DNA of 64,000 bases from Synergistaceae bacterium (GTDB taxonomy: Bacteria; Synergistota; Synergistia; Synergistales; Aminobacteriaceae): the NCBI GenBank assembly GCA_017448795.1, contig JAFSKV010000001.1:1-64000 (forward strand), written 5' to 3'. The notes under the pieces are model-generated. The model was not told the DNA's origin and ran no database searches. It saw only the letters and a program-made list of their open reading frames with translations. Position 1 is the first letter of the stretch; each line of letters opens with the position of its first letter. Positions 9,339 to 18,874 of the stretch are shown here, piece by piece. The translations under genes and the position numbers were made by a program.

Positions 9339-9974
9339 TTGCAGTACAAGACATTCCCTCTCGGAGCATTGTGGACAAACGGCTATTTGTTCTGGGATGA
9401 GGATACTAATGAAGCGTTTTTTGCCGACCCTGGGGGAGACACAAAAGAAGTCCTTGATTTCGTTGCGGAAAAAGGTTTGTCCCTCAGAATGATTCTCCTG
9501 ACACACGGACATATTGATCACGTCGCAGGGATTCATGAGCTCGTTCCGTACGTGGGCGATAACATCTACATTCATCACGGAGATGCGGGGATGCTCCGTC
9601 ATCCGTCGAGGCAGCTTCAGGCACTCTTAGGCGTGAAATTCGGAGGGCTTGAGAAATTCCGCGGGGTTGATGACGGAAGGATCATAGATTTTCCCGGCTG
9701 CAGCATAAAGGTTATGGCGACTCCTGGGCATACAGAAGGCAGCGTGTGCTACATGGTGAGGGACAAGGACGGAGGAGAAATCCTGCTGTCTGGTGATACT
9801 CTCTTTGCGCAGAGCGTGGGGCGCACTGACCTTGAGGGCGGGGACTGGATGAAACTTGAAGCGTCATTGAAGCGCCTTGCGGAATTGCCGGACAATCTTC
9901 ACGTTCTCCCCGGTCATGGCCCGGCAACAGACATAGGCAGTGAGCGCGATTTCAATCCGTACTGGCCGCGCTGA
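9339..9974 (+). CDS. Metallo-beta-lactamase-fold hydrolase, glyoxalase II-like
   Basis: A 211-residue protein with the binuclear-metal motif THGHIDH (His56, His58, Asp60, His61), a further His in TPGHTEGS, an Asp in LSGDTLF and a final His in LPGHGP. These are the complete ligand set of the fold. The size and layout fit the small glyoxalase II-like hydrolases (YcbL type) that act on glutathione- or other thiol-conjugates. The substrate is not decidable from sequence. The start is TTG behind a long AGAGGAGGAAG site. The gene sits between dtd and mreB. Confidence 0.85.
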   Translation: MQYKTFPLGALWTNGYLFWDEDTNEAFFADPGGDTKEVLDFVAEKGLSLRMILLTHGHIDHVAGIHELVPYVGDNIYIHHGDAGMLRHPSRQLQALLGVKFGGLEKFRGVDDGRIIDFPGCSIKVMATPGHTEGSVCYMVRDKDGGEILLSGDTLFAQSVGRTDLEGGDWMKLEASLKRLAELPDNLHVLPGHGPATDIGSERDFNPYWPR

Positions 9975-9987
9975 AGGAGCAATCACA

Positions 9988-11043
9988 ATGTTCAAGATGT
10001 TTTCGGGAATAATGGGTATGGATGTAGGCATTGACCTTGGTTCGTCAAATATCGTTGTCTACGTCAAGGACAAGGGAATAGTCTTCAGCGAGCCTTCAGC
10101 AGTTGCGGTGAAGAAGCTCCCAAGGGGCGAAGGTGTCGAGGTAATAGCAGTAGGCGAGGCGGCAAAAGCAATGTCAGGAAAAGTCCCGGCAGGAATCGAA
10201 GCTATATGGCCGCTTGAAGGCGGAGTCATCGCTAACTTTGACATGACACAGGAACTCATCAAGTACTGCATAAAGCGTGTAAGCTCAAGCAATACTTTCA
10301 TGGTTCACCCCAGAGTCGTTATATCAATCCCCGCTGAAGTAACAGAAGTTGAACGCAAGGCAGTCATTGACGCGACATTAGGGGCAGGAGCAAGTGAAGC
10401 CTACGTTGTGGAGGAGCCTATAAGCGCGGCATTAGGCGTGGGACTTCCTATAGACAAGCCTTCAGGGTGCATGATAATCGACATAGGGGGCGGGACAAGT
10501 GAAGTCAGCGTTATATCACTCGGCGGCATCGTAGTAACAAGCTCGCTCCGTAATGCCGGGAAAATGATGGACAACGCCATAATCACAATGGTACGCCAGC
10601 GTTACGCCCTCCTTATCGGTGAGACAACAGCCGAGGAAGTCAAAAACACAATAGGCTCTGCCCTCCCTCTGAATCCTGAGCTTGAGATGAGCGTGAAGGG
10701 ACGTGATTTGTCTGACGGCCTGCCTAAGAGCGACATAGTTTCATCGATAGAAGTACGCGAGGCAATGGAGCCCATATTCTCCGGGATTGAGGACATGGTG
10801 AAGGTCGCGCTGGAGAAGATGCCCCCTGAGCTGGCAAAGGATGTTGTTGACAGGGGGGTAATACTTACAGGCGGTGTTGCTCTGATGCGGGGCTTCAGCG
10901 AGAGGCTTTCACGCGCCATAAACACGCCCGTTATTGTCGCAGAACAGCCTTTGAACTCCGTAGCCCTAGGTGTTGGGAAAATGCTCGAAAACCTCGGCAC
11001 TATGCGCAGGGTTCTCATGTCAGTACAGCGCGGCTCACGCTAA
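9988..11043 (+). CDS. mreB: Rod-shape-determining actin homologue MreB
   Basis: A bacterial actin that forms membrane-associated filaments and guides lateral wall synthesis. The 351 residues show the phosphate-1 motif GIDLGSSNIVVYVKDKG, a connecting PAEVTEVERKAVIDA run, the phosphate-2 IDIGGGTSEVSVISLGG and the adenosine motif LTGGVALMRG. I chose the ATG at 9988 because AAGGAG lies eight bases upstream and MFKMFSGIMGMDVGID fits the family. A longer frame into the upstream gene is not needed. mreC begins on the next base after the stop. Confidence 0.96.
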   Translation: MFKMFSGIMGMDVGIDLGSSNIVVYVKDKGIVFSEPSAVAVKKLPRGEGVEVIAVGEAAKAMSGKVPAGIEAIWPLEGGVIANFDMTQELIKYCIKRVSSSNTFMVHPRVVISIPAEVTEVERKAVIDATLGAGASEAYVVEEPISAALGVGLPIDKPSGCMIIDIGGGTSEVSVISLGGIVVTSSLRNAGKMMDNAIITMVRQRYALLIGETTAEEVKNTIGSALPLNPELEMSVKGRDLSDGLPKSDIVSSIEVREAMEPIFSGIEDMVKVALEKMPPELAKDVVDRGVILTGGVALMRGFSERLSRAINTPVIVAEQPLNSVALGVGKMLENLGTMRRVLMSVQRGSR

Positions 11044-11814
11044 ATGGACAGCAGGAGAAGCACGGCAAGGGAATTTGCTCACGGTCTCACTGCCCTGATT
11101 CTGGCGACGTTCCTTCTTGGCGTAAGCTCAGGACTAGGCATCATGAAGAATCTTGTTGACCTGTGGGGGGCTGTTCTCTTCATACCTGAATACCCGGCTG
11201 TTGTTGCACGCGAGATATATATAGGCTGGCGTTCTTGGTCGAGGGACAAGAATTTTCTCAGCGGTGAAGTATCCCGTCTCAGAAACGAGAATGCAGGCCT
11301 CCGTTTGGAGCTGGCAAAACTTGCAGGCGGTAAAGTCTACTCTGACGACAGGAAAAACGAACCTCATACAGCACGCGTAACACTGCGCGCCCCTATGTCA
11401 TGGTGGAGCGAAATACGCATAGACCGCGGGGCAAATGACAACATCACTCAAGGCCTCCCAGTTTTCAGCGGCGGATACCTCATAGGACGCATAAGCACTG
11501 TGTCAGCACTCTCATCTTGGGCGGAACTCATCACCTCATCATCCTTCATGATTCCGGCTGTCATTGAGGAAACCCGCGAGCTTGGAGTCGTCGTCGGCGA
11601 CGGGAGCGGCTCTGTCCTCCTGCGCTACATTCCGGCGGGAAGGGGCATCCGTCAGGGTATGAAAGTCAGCACGGCTATGATAGGCGAGGAACTGCCCCCA
11701 GGTCTTCCTATTGGGACGATTGCGGGCGAGTTCGCGGCCGGGGTTGACGGCTACACCACGTACAGGATTGAGCCTGGCGCGGACTTGTCGCGTTTCTACA
11801 CGGTGAGCTACTGA
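11044..11814 (+). CDS. mreC: Rod-shape-determining protein MreC
   Basis: A periplasmic scaffold of the elongation complex that activates PBP2/RodA. The 256 residues have one N-terminal membrane segment (about 13-35), a coiled coil (SRLRNENAGLRLELAKL, about 78-94) and two beta-barrel-type domains with GLPVFSGGYLIGRIS and LRYIPAGRGIRQGMKVSTA. It starts directly after the mreB stop, so translation is probably coupled. Confidence 0.92.
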   Translation: MDSRRSTAREFAHGLTALILATFLLGVSSGLGIMKNLVDLWGAVLFIPEYPAVVAREIYIGWRSWSRDKNFLSGEVSRLRNENAGLRLELAKLAGGKVYSDDRKNEPHTARVTLRAPMSWWSEIRIDRGANDNITQGLPVFSGGYLIGRISTVSALSSWAELITSSSFMIPAVIEETRELGVVVGDGSGSVLLRYIPAGRGIRQGMKVSTAMIGEELPPGLPIGTIAGEFAAGVDGYTTYRIEPGADLSRFYTVSY

Positions 11815-11815
11815 C

Positions 11816-12286
11816 ATGATACTTGTGATACTTTGGCTGACACAGGATCTGCTTACGGTCTTCACGGGCGGGGGGATGGAGGTCCCCGGGCTGTTCATGC
11901 TTGGGATTGTGTGCAGGCTTCTTCTTGACGACGGGAGCGGGGACGGCTCTTTGTGGGCTATATGGTCGGCGTTCGCCGGCGGAATCCTGTGGGACTTGAG
12001 ATGGGTCGGAATACCGGGTTTCTTCACGCTGGGCTATGTCCTTGTCGTCCTTATTGTGATCCAGGTCTGGGGCATGATCCCCCCCCAAGGCCGCGTTTCC
12101 GGGACGGGGCTTCTCGTGTTCGTCCTCTTGGAATGCTCGCAGCTGCTTCCTCCTATGCTCCCTGTCCTGATACTTGGGGGAAGCACGGGCTGGGGGTATT
12201 TCCTCGTCCAGCAGGCATGGTCTCTCCCGGCGATTTTGATGGCAATGTATATTTACCTCAGAATTGCCAGAGATAGGAAGGTGTAG
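11816..12286 (+). CDS. mreD: Rod-shape-determining protein MreD
   Basis: A 156-residue integral membrane protein with about five hydrophobic segments and the FAGGILWDLRWVGIPGFFTLGY-type segment at about residues 50-71. It occupies the mreD position between mreC (one base gap) and mrdA (three base gap). Sequence conservation in this family is low, so the call leans on position, topology and length. Confidence 0.85.
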   Translation: MILVILWLTQDLLTVFTGGGMEVPGLFMLGIVCRLLLDDGSGDGSLWAIWSAFAGGILWDLRWVGIPGFFTLGYVLVVLIVIQVWGMIPPQGRVSGTGLLVFVLLECSQLLPPMLPVLILGGSTGWGYFLVQQAWSLPAILMAMYIYLRIARDRKV

Positions 12287-12289
12287 CAG

Positions 12290-14002
12290 ATGGAAATCTT
12301 GGACAGCAGGCTTAAATTGCTTCTTGGGTTAATGGCCGTGTCAGTCTTCATATTAGTGGGCGGGCTTTGCCTATGTCAGGTCTACCAGAGCGACAAATAC
12401 GTCCGTCTTGCGCACAACAACAGGCTGAGGATGATACGTTTTCCAGCACCTAGGGGCGAAATCTTCGACAGAAACGGAGTACCCCTAGCCGTCAATGATA
12501 CAACCTTCTGCATAATGGGCTACCCTCTCGACCTTAATACCCCCGAAGAACTGGAGCATCTCAGCAAAATTCTCATGAGGCACGGAATACCCTTCACGGT
12601 CTCAGAGCTTGAGAAGACCATAAAGCAGCAGAGGCTTGCTCCTTACCGAGTGATGAAAATCGTACCCAACCTGACAATGACTCAGATGGCCGAGCTTGTT
12701 GCTGACTATGAATTTCCCCGCGAGCTTTTCCCGTTGAGCGTGTGGAGAAGAACATACCCGGCCGGGACTACTGCCGCTAACATTGTCGGTTATGTCGGCG
12801 AAATTTCAGAAGGCGAGCTCAAAGCACGGTCAGAAGAAGGCTACACGGGCGGGGACTTAATCGGCAAGTCAGGTATTGAACGCTCCTATGAGGCAGTTTT
12901 GAGGGGTGCACCGGGTCAGGAAGCTCTTGAAGTCGACGCAAGAGGACGCAAAATCAGGACGATTGACGCTAACCCGGCTGTGAAGGGCGAGGATTTGAGG
13001 CTCACAATAGACATGGGCGCGCAGAAATTGGCCGTCGAACTCCTCAAGGGCTGGAAGGGCGCAATTGTAGCGATGGACGTTCACACAGGAGCAGTTATAG
13101 CACTAGCCTCAAGCCCGGTATACGACAACAACCCGTTATCATGGGGAGTTTCCGGGCGTGAATGGAACTCAATCATGAATGACCCTGAACGCCCCATGCT
13201 CAACCGCGCAATAGCAGGCGTGTATCCTCCCGCGTCAACATTCAAGGCCTTCATGTCTATAGCCGCCCTAGAAGAGGACGCAATCACACAGTCAACAATG
13301 ATTTCATGCAGGGGAGGACTTCGCTTCGGGTCTCACCTGTTCAAGTGCTGGAAACATTCCGGGCATGGCGCGTTGAACGTAATCGGTGGGCTTCAGCATT
13401 CATGTGATGTATTCTTCTACCAGACAGGATTACGCACGGGCATAGAGAAACTCATCAAGTGGGGGCGCAAATTTCACTTAGGCGAGCCGACGGGTATAGA
13501 CCTTCCGGGAGAAAGCGGGGGGAATATTGCCGGGCCCGACTGGAAGATGAGACGCTTCAATTCCGCATGGGCAGGAGGCGACACGGTCAACTACTCGATA
13601 GGTCAGGGCTACATGCTCATGACACCAATCCAGATAGCCCGCGAATATGCAGCAATCGCCAACGGTGGGAAAATAGTTACCCCTCACTTGTGCGCAAAAG
13701 GTTACAGGAAACCCGAAGACATGGGCATAAATCCCGCGAAACTCGAAATAGTCAGGCGGGGGCTTGAGGCTGTTGTGAGCCGCGGGACAGGGTCAAGGGC
13801 CGGGAGATTTGGTGTTCACGTGGCAGGCAAAACAGGGACAGCCCAAAACTCACACGGTGATGACCATGCGCTTTTTGCCGGGTATGCTCCTGCAGAAGCC
13901 CCGAAGTATGTAGCTGTTGCAGTAGTAGAAGGCGGAAAACACGGAAGCAGTGTAGCCGGGCCTATGGTCGGGCAGATATTGGCTCATTTGTTGTCTCACT
14001 GA
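12290..14002 (+). CDS. mrdA: Penicillin-binding protein 2 (elongation transpeptidase)
   Basis: A monofunctional class B transpeptidase that cross-links peptidoglycan with RodA. The 570 residues have one N-terminal membrane anchor (about 10-32), a dimerisation region beginning RGEIFDRNGVPLAVN, and the transpeptidase domain. In that domain the catalytic STFK has Ser316, SCD stands in the SxN position (SCDVFFYQTG), and KTG is at about 514 (GKTGTAQNS). The SCD variant is known in PBP2 enzymes. The gene is the last of the mreBCD-mrdA unit. A 100-base gap with its own promoter precedes minC. Confidence 0.94.
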   Translation: MEILDSRLKLLLGLMAVSVFILVGGLCLCQVYQSDKYVRLAHNNRLRMIRFPAPRGEIFDRNGVPLAVNDTTFCIMGYPLDLNTPEELEHLSKILMRHGIPFTVSELEKTIKQQRLAPYRVMKIVPNLTMTQMAELVADYEFPRELFPLSVWRRTYPAGTTAANIVGYVGEISEGELKARSEEGYTGGDLIGKSGIERSYEAVLRGAPGQEALEVDARGRKIRTIDANPAVKGEDLRLTIDMGAQKLAVELLKGWKGAIVAMDVHTGAVIALASSPVYDNNPLSWGVSGREWNSIMNDPERPMLNRAIAGVYPPASTFKAFMSIAALEEDAITQSTMISCRGGLRFGSHLFKCWKHSGHGALNVIGGLQHSCDVFFYQTGLRTGIEKLIKWGRKFHLGEPTGIDLPGESGGNIAGPDWKMRRFNSAWAGGDTVNYSIGQGYMLMTPIQIAREYAAIANGGKIVTPHLCAKGYRKPEDMGINPAKLEIVRRGLEAVVSRGTGSRAGRFGVHVAGKTGTAQNSHGDDHALFAGYAPAEAPKYVAVAVVEGGKHGSSVAGPMVGQILAHLLSH

Positions 14003-14044
14003 CCGTTGGCGCGGCGCGGCGTGGTTTTTGCCGAGCAATGTTTC

Positions 14045-14072
14045 TTGTCTCACTCAGCACATACAGTATAAT
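14045..14072 (+). promoter_or_regulatory. Sigma-70-type promoter for minCDE-rodA
   Basis: TTGTCT at 14045-14050 and a perfect TATAAT at 14067-14072 are separated by 16 bases, about 30 bases before minC. A GC-rich run followed by TTTTT at 14005-14030 could end transcription from mrdA, but I find no clean hairpin there. Confidence 0.6.
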
Positions 14073-14104
14073 ATCCCTATCACAGAAAAATTACAGATGG
14101 CTTG

Positions 14105-14884
14105 ATGATGAAGATACCCAGCATAAATATACTCAAGAAGTTACGCCGCCCCGATGCGCAGATAAGGCTTGAACGCACGCATTACGGGATAAAGTTTTCC
14201 CTGCCTGAAGCATTGTCTGAGGATGAGCTGCTGAAGCTCCTTGTGAGAATCCCGGCCTCAGCGTACAAGCTCCCGGATGAACAGGGTGTAGCCTTAGATT
14301 TTTTCGGGCGGGAATGTTCAAGGAGATTAATTCTTCACATGCTAAATAGTATCGTGTGGGAAAAAGGAATAAGGGTTGTCTCCTGGCTCTCAGGAAACGA
14401 GGAAAGCATAAAGCTCTTCAAAGCCGCCGGGCTGTCAGTGAGTGAACCAGCGTTGAATATTTCCGGCGCAAAGAAAACTTCATCCTCCGAAAATCCCAGT
14501 GAACACAAACACATTCCCGGTCTCAAAATAGTTTACGGCTCAATGAGAAGCGGCCATAAAGTCGACACAGAAGGCGATGTTCTCGTGTGGGGGCATCTCA
14601 ACCCGGGCGCGGAAGTCATAGCAGGAGGAAGCGTAACAGTGGCAGGAAGGCTTCTCGGTGTTGTCCACGCAGGAGGCTACGGCAGAAGTGATGTGTTCGT
14701 TTGGGCGGGGCAGTTCGAGACTCCGCAGGTCAGAATAGCGAACAAACTGTGTTTTGCTGACCCAAAGTCTACAACATGCTGGCGCAAAAGCGTTCTTATT
14801 ACCCTTGAGGATGGAACGCCGGTTATACGCGAGAACAAATTTCTACAGCCGCGAAAAATTGAACAGGAGGGTACAACAAACTAA
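14105..14884 (+). CDS. minC: Septum-site-determining protein MinC
   Basis: An inhibitor of FtsZ polymerisation, recruited to the membrane by MinD. The N-terminal half (about 1-120) is a divergent MinC_N-like domain. The C-terminal half is the beta-helix MinC_C domain with SMRSGHKVDTEGDVLVWGHL, GAEVIAGGSVTVAG and LLGVVHAGGYG, which match the family closely. Start choice is uncertain, since TTG at 14102 and ATG at 14105 or 14108 are all in frame with no strong ribosome binding site. The stop abuts the minD ATG. It contains a copy of the TTTTGCTGAC word at 14752. Confidence 0.92.
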   Translation: MMKIPSINILKKLRRPDAQIRLERTHYGIKFSLPEALSEDELLKLLVRIPASAYKLPDEQGVALDFFGRECSRRLILHMLNSIVWEKGIRVVSWLSGNEESIKLFKAAGLSVSEPALNISGAKKTSSSENPSEHKHIPGLKIVYGSMRSGHKVDTEGDVLVWGHLNPGAEVIAGGSVTVAGRLLGVVHAGGYGRSDVFVWAGQFETPQVRIANKLCFADPKSTTCWRKSVLITLEDGTPVIRENKFLQPRKIEQEGTTN

Positions 14885-15700
14885 ATGGCAGCGCGAGTGA
14901 TAGTAACGACTTCAGGCAAGGGCGGCGTGGGCAAGACAACTTCAACAGCAAACATTGCCGCGGCCTTGGCGAAGTTCGGGAAAAAAGTTGTGGCGGTTGA
15001 TGCTGATGTGGGGCTGCGCAATCTCGATGTCATAATGGGACTGGAAAATAGGGTAGTCTACAACTTCATTGACGTAATCGAGAAGACATGCAAGCTGTCC
15101 CAGGCTCTCGTGAAAGACAAAAGAGTCCCGGGTCTTTACCTTCTCCCGGCCGCTCAGACACGCACAAAGGATGCCGTCAACCCGGAACAAATGGTAGCCC
15201 TTGTCGAGGAAATGAAGCCGGATTTTGACTTCATACTTCTTGACTGCCCGGCAGGAATCGAGGGGGGCTTCAAGAACGCCGCCGCAGGTGCTGACGAGGC
15301 ATTAGTCGTAACAACCCCTGAAATTCCGGCAGTCCGTGATGCTGACCGCATAATAGGAATGCTTGAGTCTATGGGCAAGTCCCCGATACGCCTAATCATA
15401 AACAGGCTGCGCCCCAACATGGTGCAGGACGGCGACATGCTCGCAAAGGATGATATTCTTGACGTTCTGTCGATTGAGCTTATTGGAGTCGTCCCGGAGG
15501 ATGAGAGCGTTATACGGTCGACAAACAACGGCGAGCCCATGACAATGACTCTTGACTCTCCGGCGGCTCATGCTTACCTGAACATTGCCGAGAGGATTTT
15601 GGGACGTGATGTGCCTTTGATGGATCTTGAGAGTTACGCGGCAAGAGGCTTTGTCAGCAAAATCAAGCGTTTCTTCACGGGCGGCAGGCGCAAGAGGTGA
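14885..15700 (+). CDS. minD: Septum-site-determining ATPase MinD
   Basis: A membrane-cycling ParA-type ATPase that positions MinC. The 271 residues carry the deviant Walker A SGKGGVGKTTST (10-21), Walker B-like DFILLDCPAGIE, and a C-terminal amphipathic stretch (VSKIKRFFTGGRRKR) typical of the membrane-targeting helix. It begins directly after the minC stop, and minE follows in seven bases. Confidence 0.96.
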   Translation: MAARVIVTTSGKGGVGKTTSTANIAAALAKFGKKVVAVDADVGLRNLDVIMGLENRVVYNFIDVIEKTCKLSQALVKDKRVPGLYLLPAAQTRTKDAVNPEQMVALVEEMKPDFDFILLDCPAGIEGGFKNAAAGADEALVVTTPEIPAVRDADRIIGMLESMGKSPIRLIINRLRPNMVQDGDMLAKDDILDVLSIELIGVVPEDESVIRSTNNGEPMTMTLDSPAAHAYLNIAERILGRDVPLMDLESYAARGFVSKIKRFFTGGRRKR

Positions 15701-15707
15701 TTGAAGT

Positions 15708-15983
15708 ATGGGATTCCTGACAAAATTTTTCGGAGGAGGCAATGACGGTTCAGGCCAGAAGGCTAAAGACCGCCTCAAGATAGTGCTGATACATGACAGG
15801 ACGGACATATCGCCGCAATTGCTGGACAATCTGAGAGATGAAATAGTGAACGTGCTGGCCAAATACATGGACATAGACACGCAGAAAATAGAGATTGACC
15901 TTGACCACGACGACAACGCTGTTGCACTGGTAGCAAACATCCCAATACTGAGGATAAAGCGCGGGAAGGTCGCCAACCTGTAA
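15708..15983 (+). CDS. minE: Cell division topological specificity factor MinE
   Basis: Stimulates MinD ATPase and so restricts MinC to the poles. The 91 residues show the N-terminal membrane-targeting helix MGFLTKFFGG, the family core KAKDRLKIVLIHDRTDISPQ and the topological specificity domain (LRDEIVNVLAKYMDID). Small size and position after minD settle the call. Confidence 0.95.
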   Translation: MGFLTKFFGGGNDGSGQKAKDRLKIVLIHDRTDISPQLLDNLRDEIVNVLAKYMDIDTQKIEIDLDHDDNAVALVANIPILRIKRGKVANL

Positions 15984-16008
15984 CAGACTTTACAGAGAAA
16001 TTCACCTC

Positions 16009-17124
16009 ATGCAAACATTCTGGGTCTCATTGAAGGAAGATTTATCCCTCACAGACAGGCTCATGATATTTTGCGCGCTTGCTCTTGCAGTGTGGGGGGT
16101 AGTGTGCATTTACAGCGCGGCATCAGGAACAGCAGGACACGGGTTTGATTATGCGTTCCGTCAGGCGGCGTGGCTTTCTGTGAGCGTTGCGGCTATGCTG
16201 GCAGTTATGATTATCGGTCATGACAAGATGCTTGAGGGGGCATATCCGCTTTTCGGCCTCACACTTCTTCTGCTTTTGCTGACACTGTTAGCCCCTAAAG
16301 TGAACGGTGCGCAGTCATGGCTTGGGATTGGCGGGGTGAGATTCCAGCCTTCCGAGTTCGCGAAGGTAACAATCATTCTCATGATGTCGAAATTCATGAG
16401 CCGTTATCCTCCGCTGGACTTCAAGACGTTCATGATGTGTCTGGGCGTGATAATGCTCCCTGTGTTTCTGGTGCTGATACAGCCTGATGCGGGGAGCGCG
16501 CTTGTGTACTTGGTGATTTCGTTCGGGATGCTGCTTGCGGCCGGGACTCCCATGAAGTACCTTCTCGGACTCGCGGGCTTGGGGCTGTCGGCAATCCCGG
16601 TAATGTTCATGTTTGGGCTTAAGGAGTACCAGAAGAACAGGATACTAGTCTTCATTGACCCCATGAGAGACCCATTAGGCGCGGGCTACAACGTGATACA
16701 GTCGAGGATAGCTGTCGGTTCAGGCGGGATGACGGGAAAAGGCTTCATGATGGGGACTCAGTCAAAGCTGAAATTCCTTCCTGAGCCTCACACTGATTTC
16801 ATCTTCAGCGTGTTCTCCGAGGAGTTCGGCTTCATCGGCAACATGATATTGATTGTGCTGTTCTCTGTGTTACTTTGCCGCGTAATCATGGCCGGAGTGA
16901 GGAGCAAGGAGAGACGCTGCAAGATACTTGTTGCGGGGGTAGCGTCGTGGCTTTGGTTTCAGATGTGTGAGAGCATGGGAATGAGCATAGGGCTTCTGCC
17001 GATAACGGGGCTGCCGCTTCCTTTCCTGAGTTACGGGGGGAGTTCGCTTCTTGCGTCGTTCATCGCGCTGGGACTTGTGGCAAGCATCTACATTGAGGGG
17101 GGAAATTCACGGCATGGATTTTGA
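16009..17124 (+). CDS. rodA: SEDS-family peptidoglycan polymerase RodA
   Basis: A glycosyltransferase of the rod complex that polymerises lipid II together with PBP2. The 371 residues have about ten membrane segments. SEDS signatures are GVRFQPSEFAKV, LIQPDAGSALVYL and the C-terminal GLPLPFLSYGGSSLL. RodA rather than FtsW is favoured because the gene closes an mre/mrdA/min cluster and carries no cytokinetic neighbours, though this is inference. It overlaps the next gene by 11 bases. Confidence 0.9.
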   Translation: MQTFWVSLKEDLSLTDRLMIFCALALAVWGVVCIYSAASGTAGHGFDYAFRQAAWLSVSVAAMLAVMIIGHDKMLEGAYPLFGLTLLLLLLTLLAPKVNGAQSWLGIGGVRFQPSEFAKVTIILMMSKFMSRYPPLDFKTFMMCLGVIMLPVFLVLIQPDAGSALVYLVISFGMLLAAGTPMKYLLGLAGLGLSAIPVMFMFGLKEYQKNRILVFIDPMRDPLGAGYNVIQSRIAVGSGGMTGKGFMMGTQSKLKFLPEPHTDFIFSVFSEEFGFIGNMILIVLFSVLLCRVIMAGVRSKERRCKILVAGVASWLWFQMCESMGMSIGLLPITGLPLPFLSYGGSSLLASFIALGLVASIYIEGGNSRHGF

Positions 17125-18874
17125 CGAGTTCACCCGCCCGGAATGGCCGTTATTGTCTCAGGTCTCCCGGCCGTCGCGTTATTGCGGGAGCGAGTGGAGA
17201 CCGTCAGCAAAAATTTCATGGGACGAGGCAACTTTGAGAGTGTGCCTCATGTTCCCGGACGTGTACGAGACAGGAATGAGCTATTACGGTTTCCAGCTGA
17301 TCGAGCCGCTTATACACTCACTGCCGGGAAAATTCCTCGCAGACCGCGCTTATTGCCCTTGGCCGGACATGAAAGACTTGATGCTAGCACGCAAAATCCC
17401 CCTCACGTCAACAGAACACAAACGCCCCGTTTCAGACTTCGACATAGCAGCCTTCACGTTGCCCCATGAGACAGCCTACACAAACATTCTCACAATGTTA
17501 CAGCTTTCAGGCATTCCGATTTTCGCGGACGAAAGGGACGGATTGCCCCTCGTCATCGCCGGCGGTTACGGTGCGTACAACCCCGCTGTTCTGGGACGGT
17601 TCATTGACGCTTTCGGGATAGGCGAGGCTGAAGCATTGCTGCCGGGATTTCTGGCTGTTGCTGACGGGATGAAGGGTCGCTCACGTGAGGAAGTCTTGAG
17701 GGCAGTTGCTGGCGTTCCGGGATTCTACGTCCCATCGTGCCACGAACACGGCCATGTGGTAGCCCGGCAGTACACAGAGACTCCCTTCACGCTGGACTCA
17801 ATGATAGTGCCGAGCGTCGGAATAGTCCACGACAGAGCCGCCGTTGAACTCTTCAGGGGCTGCGGGAGGGGATGCCGCTTCTGTCAGGCAGGAATGGTCA
17901 ACCGCCCCGTCCGTGAACGCCCGGAACATGAGGCCTCAGCGTCAATCATGAACATCATCACGTCAACAGGATGGGAGGAAATCGGGTTATTGTCCCTTGC
18001 CTCGTGCGACTACTCAGGGATTGAGACGCTCATAGATGACTTGTCGCCCGTCCTGGCAGAACGCAAGGCAAAACTCAGCCTCCCCAGTCTCAGAATGGAC
18101 GGCTTCTCTGTCAGCCTGGCGGAAAAACTCGAAGGCCTCCGCTCAAAGCACGGCGGTATCACTTTCGCACCGGAAGCAGGAACTCAAAGACTGCGCGATG
18201 TCATCAACAAGGGCATCAGCGAGGACATGATAACGGGCTGCCTGACGGAGATATTCACGCGGGGATGGGAAAGGGTCAAGCTGTATTTCATGATGGGGCT
18301 TCCTACTGAGACGGATGAAGACCTTGACGCAATCGCAGAAATCTCACAGTCAGCACTGAGACTAGCCCGCAGACTCGGACGGAAACGCGCAAATGTCAGC
18401 GTGTCAGTGTCAGGGTTCGTGCCAAAAGCTCATACTCCGTTTCAATGGGAACGCCAAAATTCCCCCGATGAACTCCGCGAAAAAGGACGGCGCATAAAGT
18501 CCCAAGTCCGCGACCGCGCAATCTCACTCAGCTACCATGAGCCGGAACAGACATTCCTTGAGGGCGTTCTTTCACGCGGCGACGAGAAGACTTGTGATGT
18601 GATATATCATGCGTGGAAAATGGGGGCTTGTTTCGACAGCTGGACGGAACATTTTGACCTTCAGCGGTGGCTTGAGGCGTTCGGATTTTGCGGACTTGAC
18701 CCGGAAAGTTACACGCGTGAGAGAGGAGAAGGCGAGATTTTGGCGTGGGATTTCGTTGACGTTGGCGTGAGCAAAAGATTTCTGCTGACTGAGAGGCATA
18801 AGGCTTACAACGGGGAATTAACGGCTGACTGCCGGACGGGCTGCGGTGCCTGCGGGATTGGGTGCGTGAAATGA
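17114..18874 (+). CDS. B12-binding radical SAM protein (TIGR03960 type)
   Basis: A 586-residue protein with an N-terminal region resembling a cobalamin-binding fold (VCLMFPDVYETGMSYYG, and a LVIAGGYGAYNP run). A radical SAM core follows with the cluster-binding motif CGRGCRFC (Cys250, Cys254, Cys257), then GTQRLRDVINKG and FMMGLPTETDEDL. The C-terminus is Cys-rich (CRTGCGACGIGC). The reaction is not established to my knowledge. I chose the ATG at 17114 (GGGGGG upstream), overlapping rodA by 11 bases. The gene is coupled by ATGA to the DUF2344 gene and then to rng, a conserved trio in anaerobes. Confidence 0.88.
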   Translation: MDFDEFTRPEWPLLSQVSRPSRYCGSEWRPSAKISWDEATLRVCLMFPDVYETGMSYYGFQLIEPLIHSLPGKFLADRAYCPWPDMKDLMLARKIPLTSTEHKRPVSDFDIAAFTLPHETAYTNILTMLQLSGIPIFADERDGLPLVIAGGYGAYNPAVLGRFIDAFGIGEAEALLPGFLAVADGMKGRSREEVLRAVAGVPGFYVPSCHEHGHVVARQYTETPFTLDSMIVPSVGIVHDRAAVELFRGCGRGCRFCQAGMVNRPVRERPEHEASASIMNIITSTGWEEIGLLSLASCDYSGIETLIDDLSPVLAERKAKLSLPSLRMDGFSVSLAEKLEGLRSKHGGITFAPEAGTQRLRDVINKGISEDMITGCLTEIFTRGWERVKLYFMMGLPTETDEDLDAIAEISQSALRLARRLGRKRANVSVSVSGFVPKAHTPFQWERQNSPDELREKGRRIKSQVRDRAISLSYHEPEQTFLEGVLSRGDEKTCDVIYHAWKMGACFDSWTEHFDLQRWLEAFGFCGLDPESYTRERGEGEILAWDFVDVGVSKRFLLTERHKAYNGELTADCRTGCGACGIGCVK

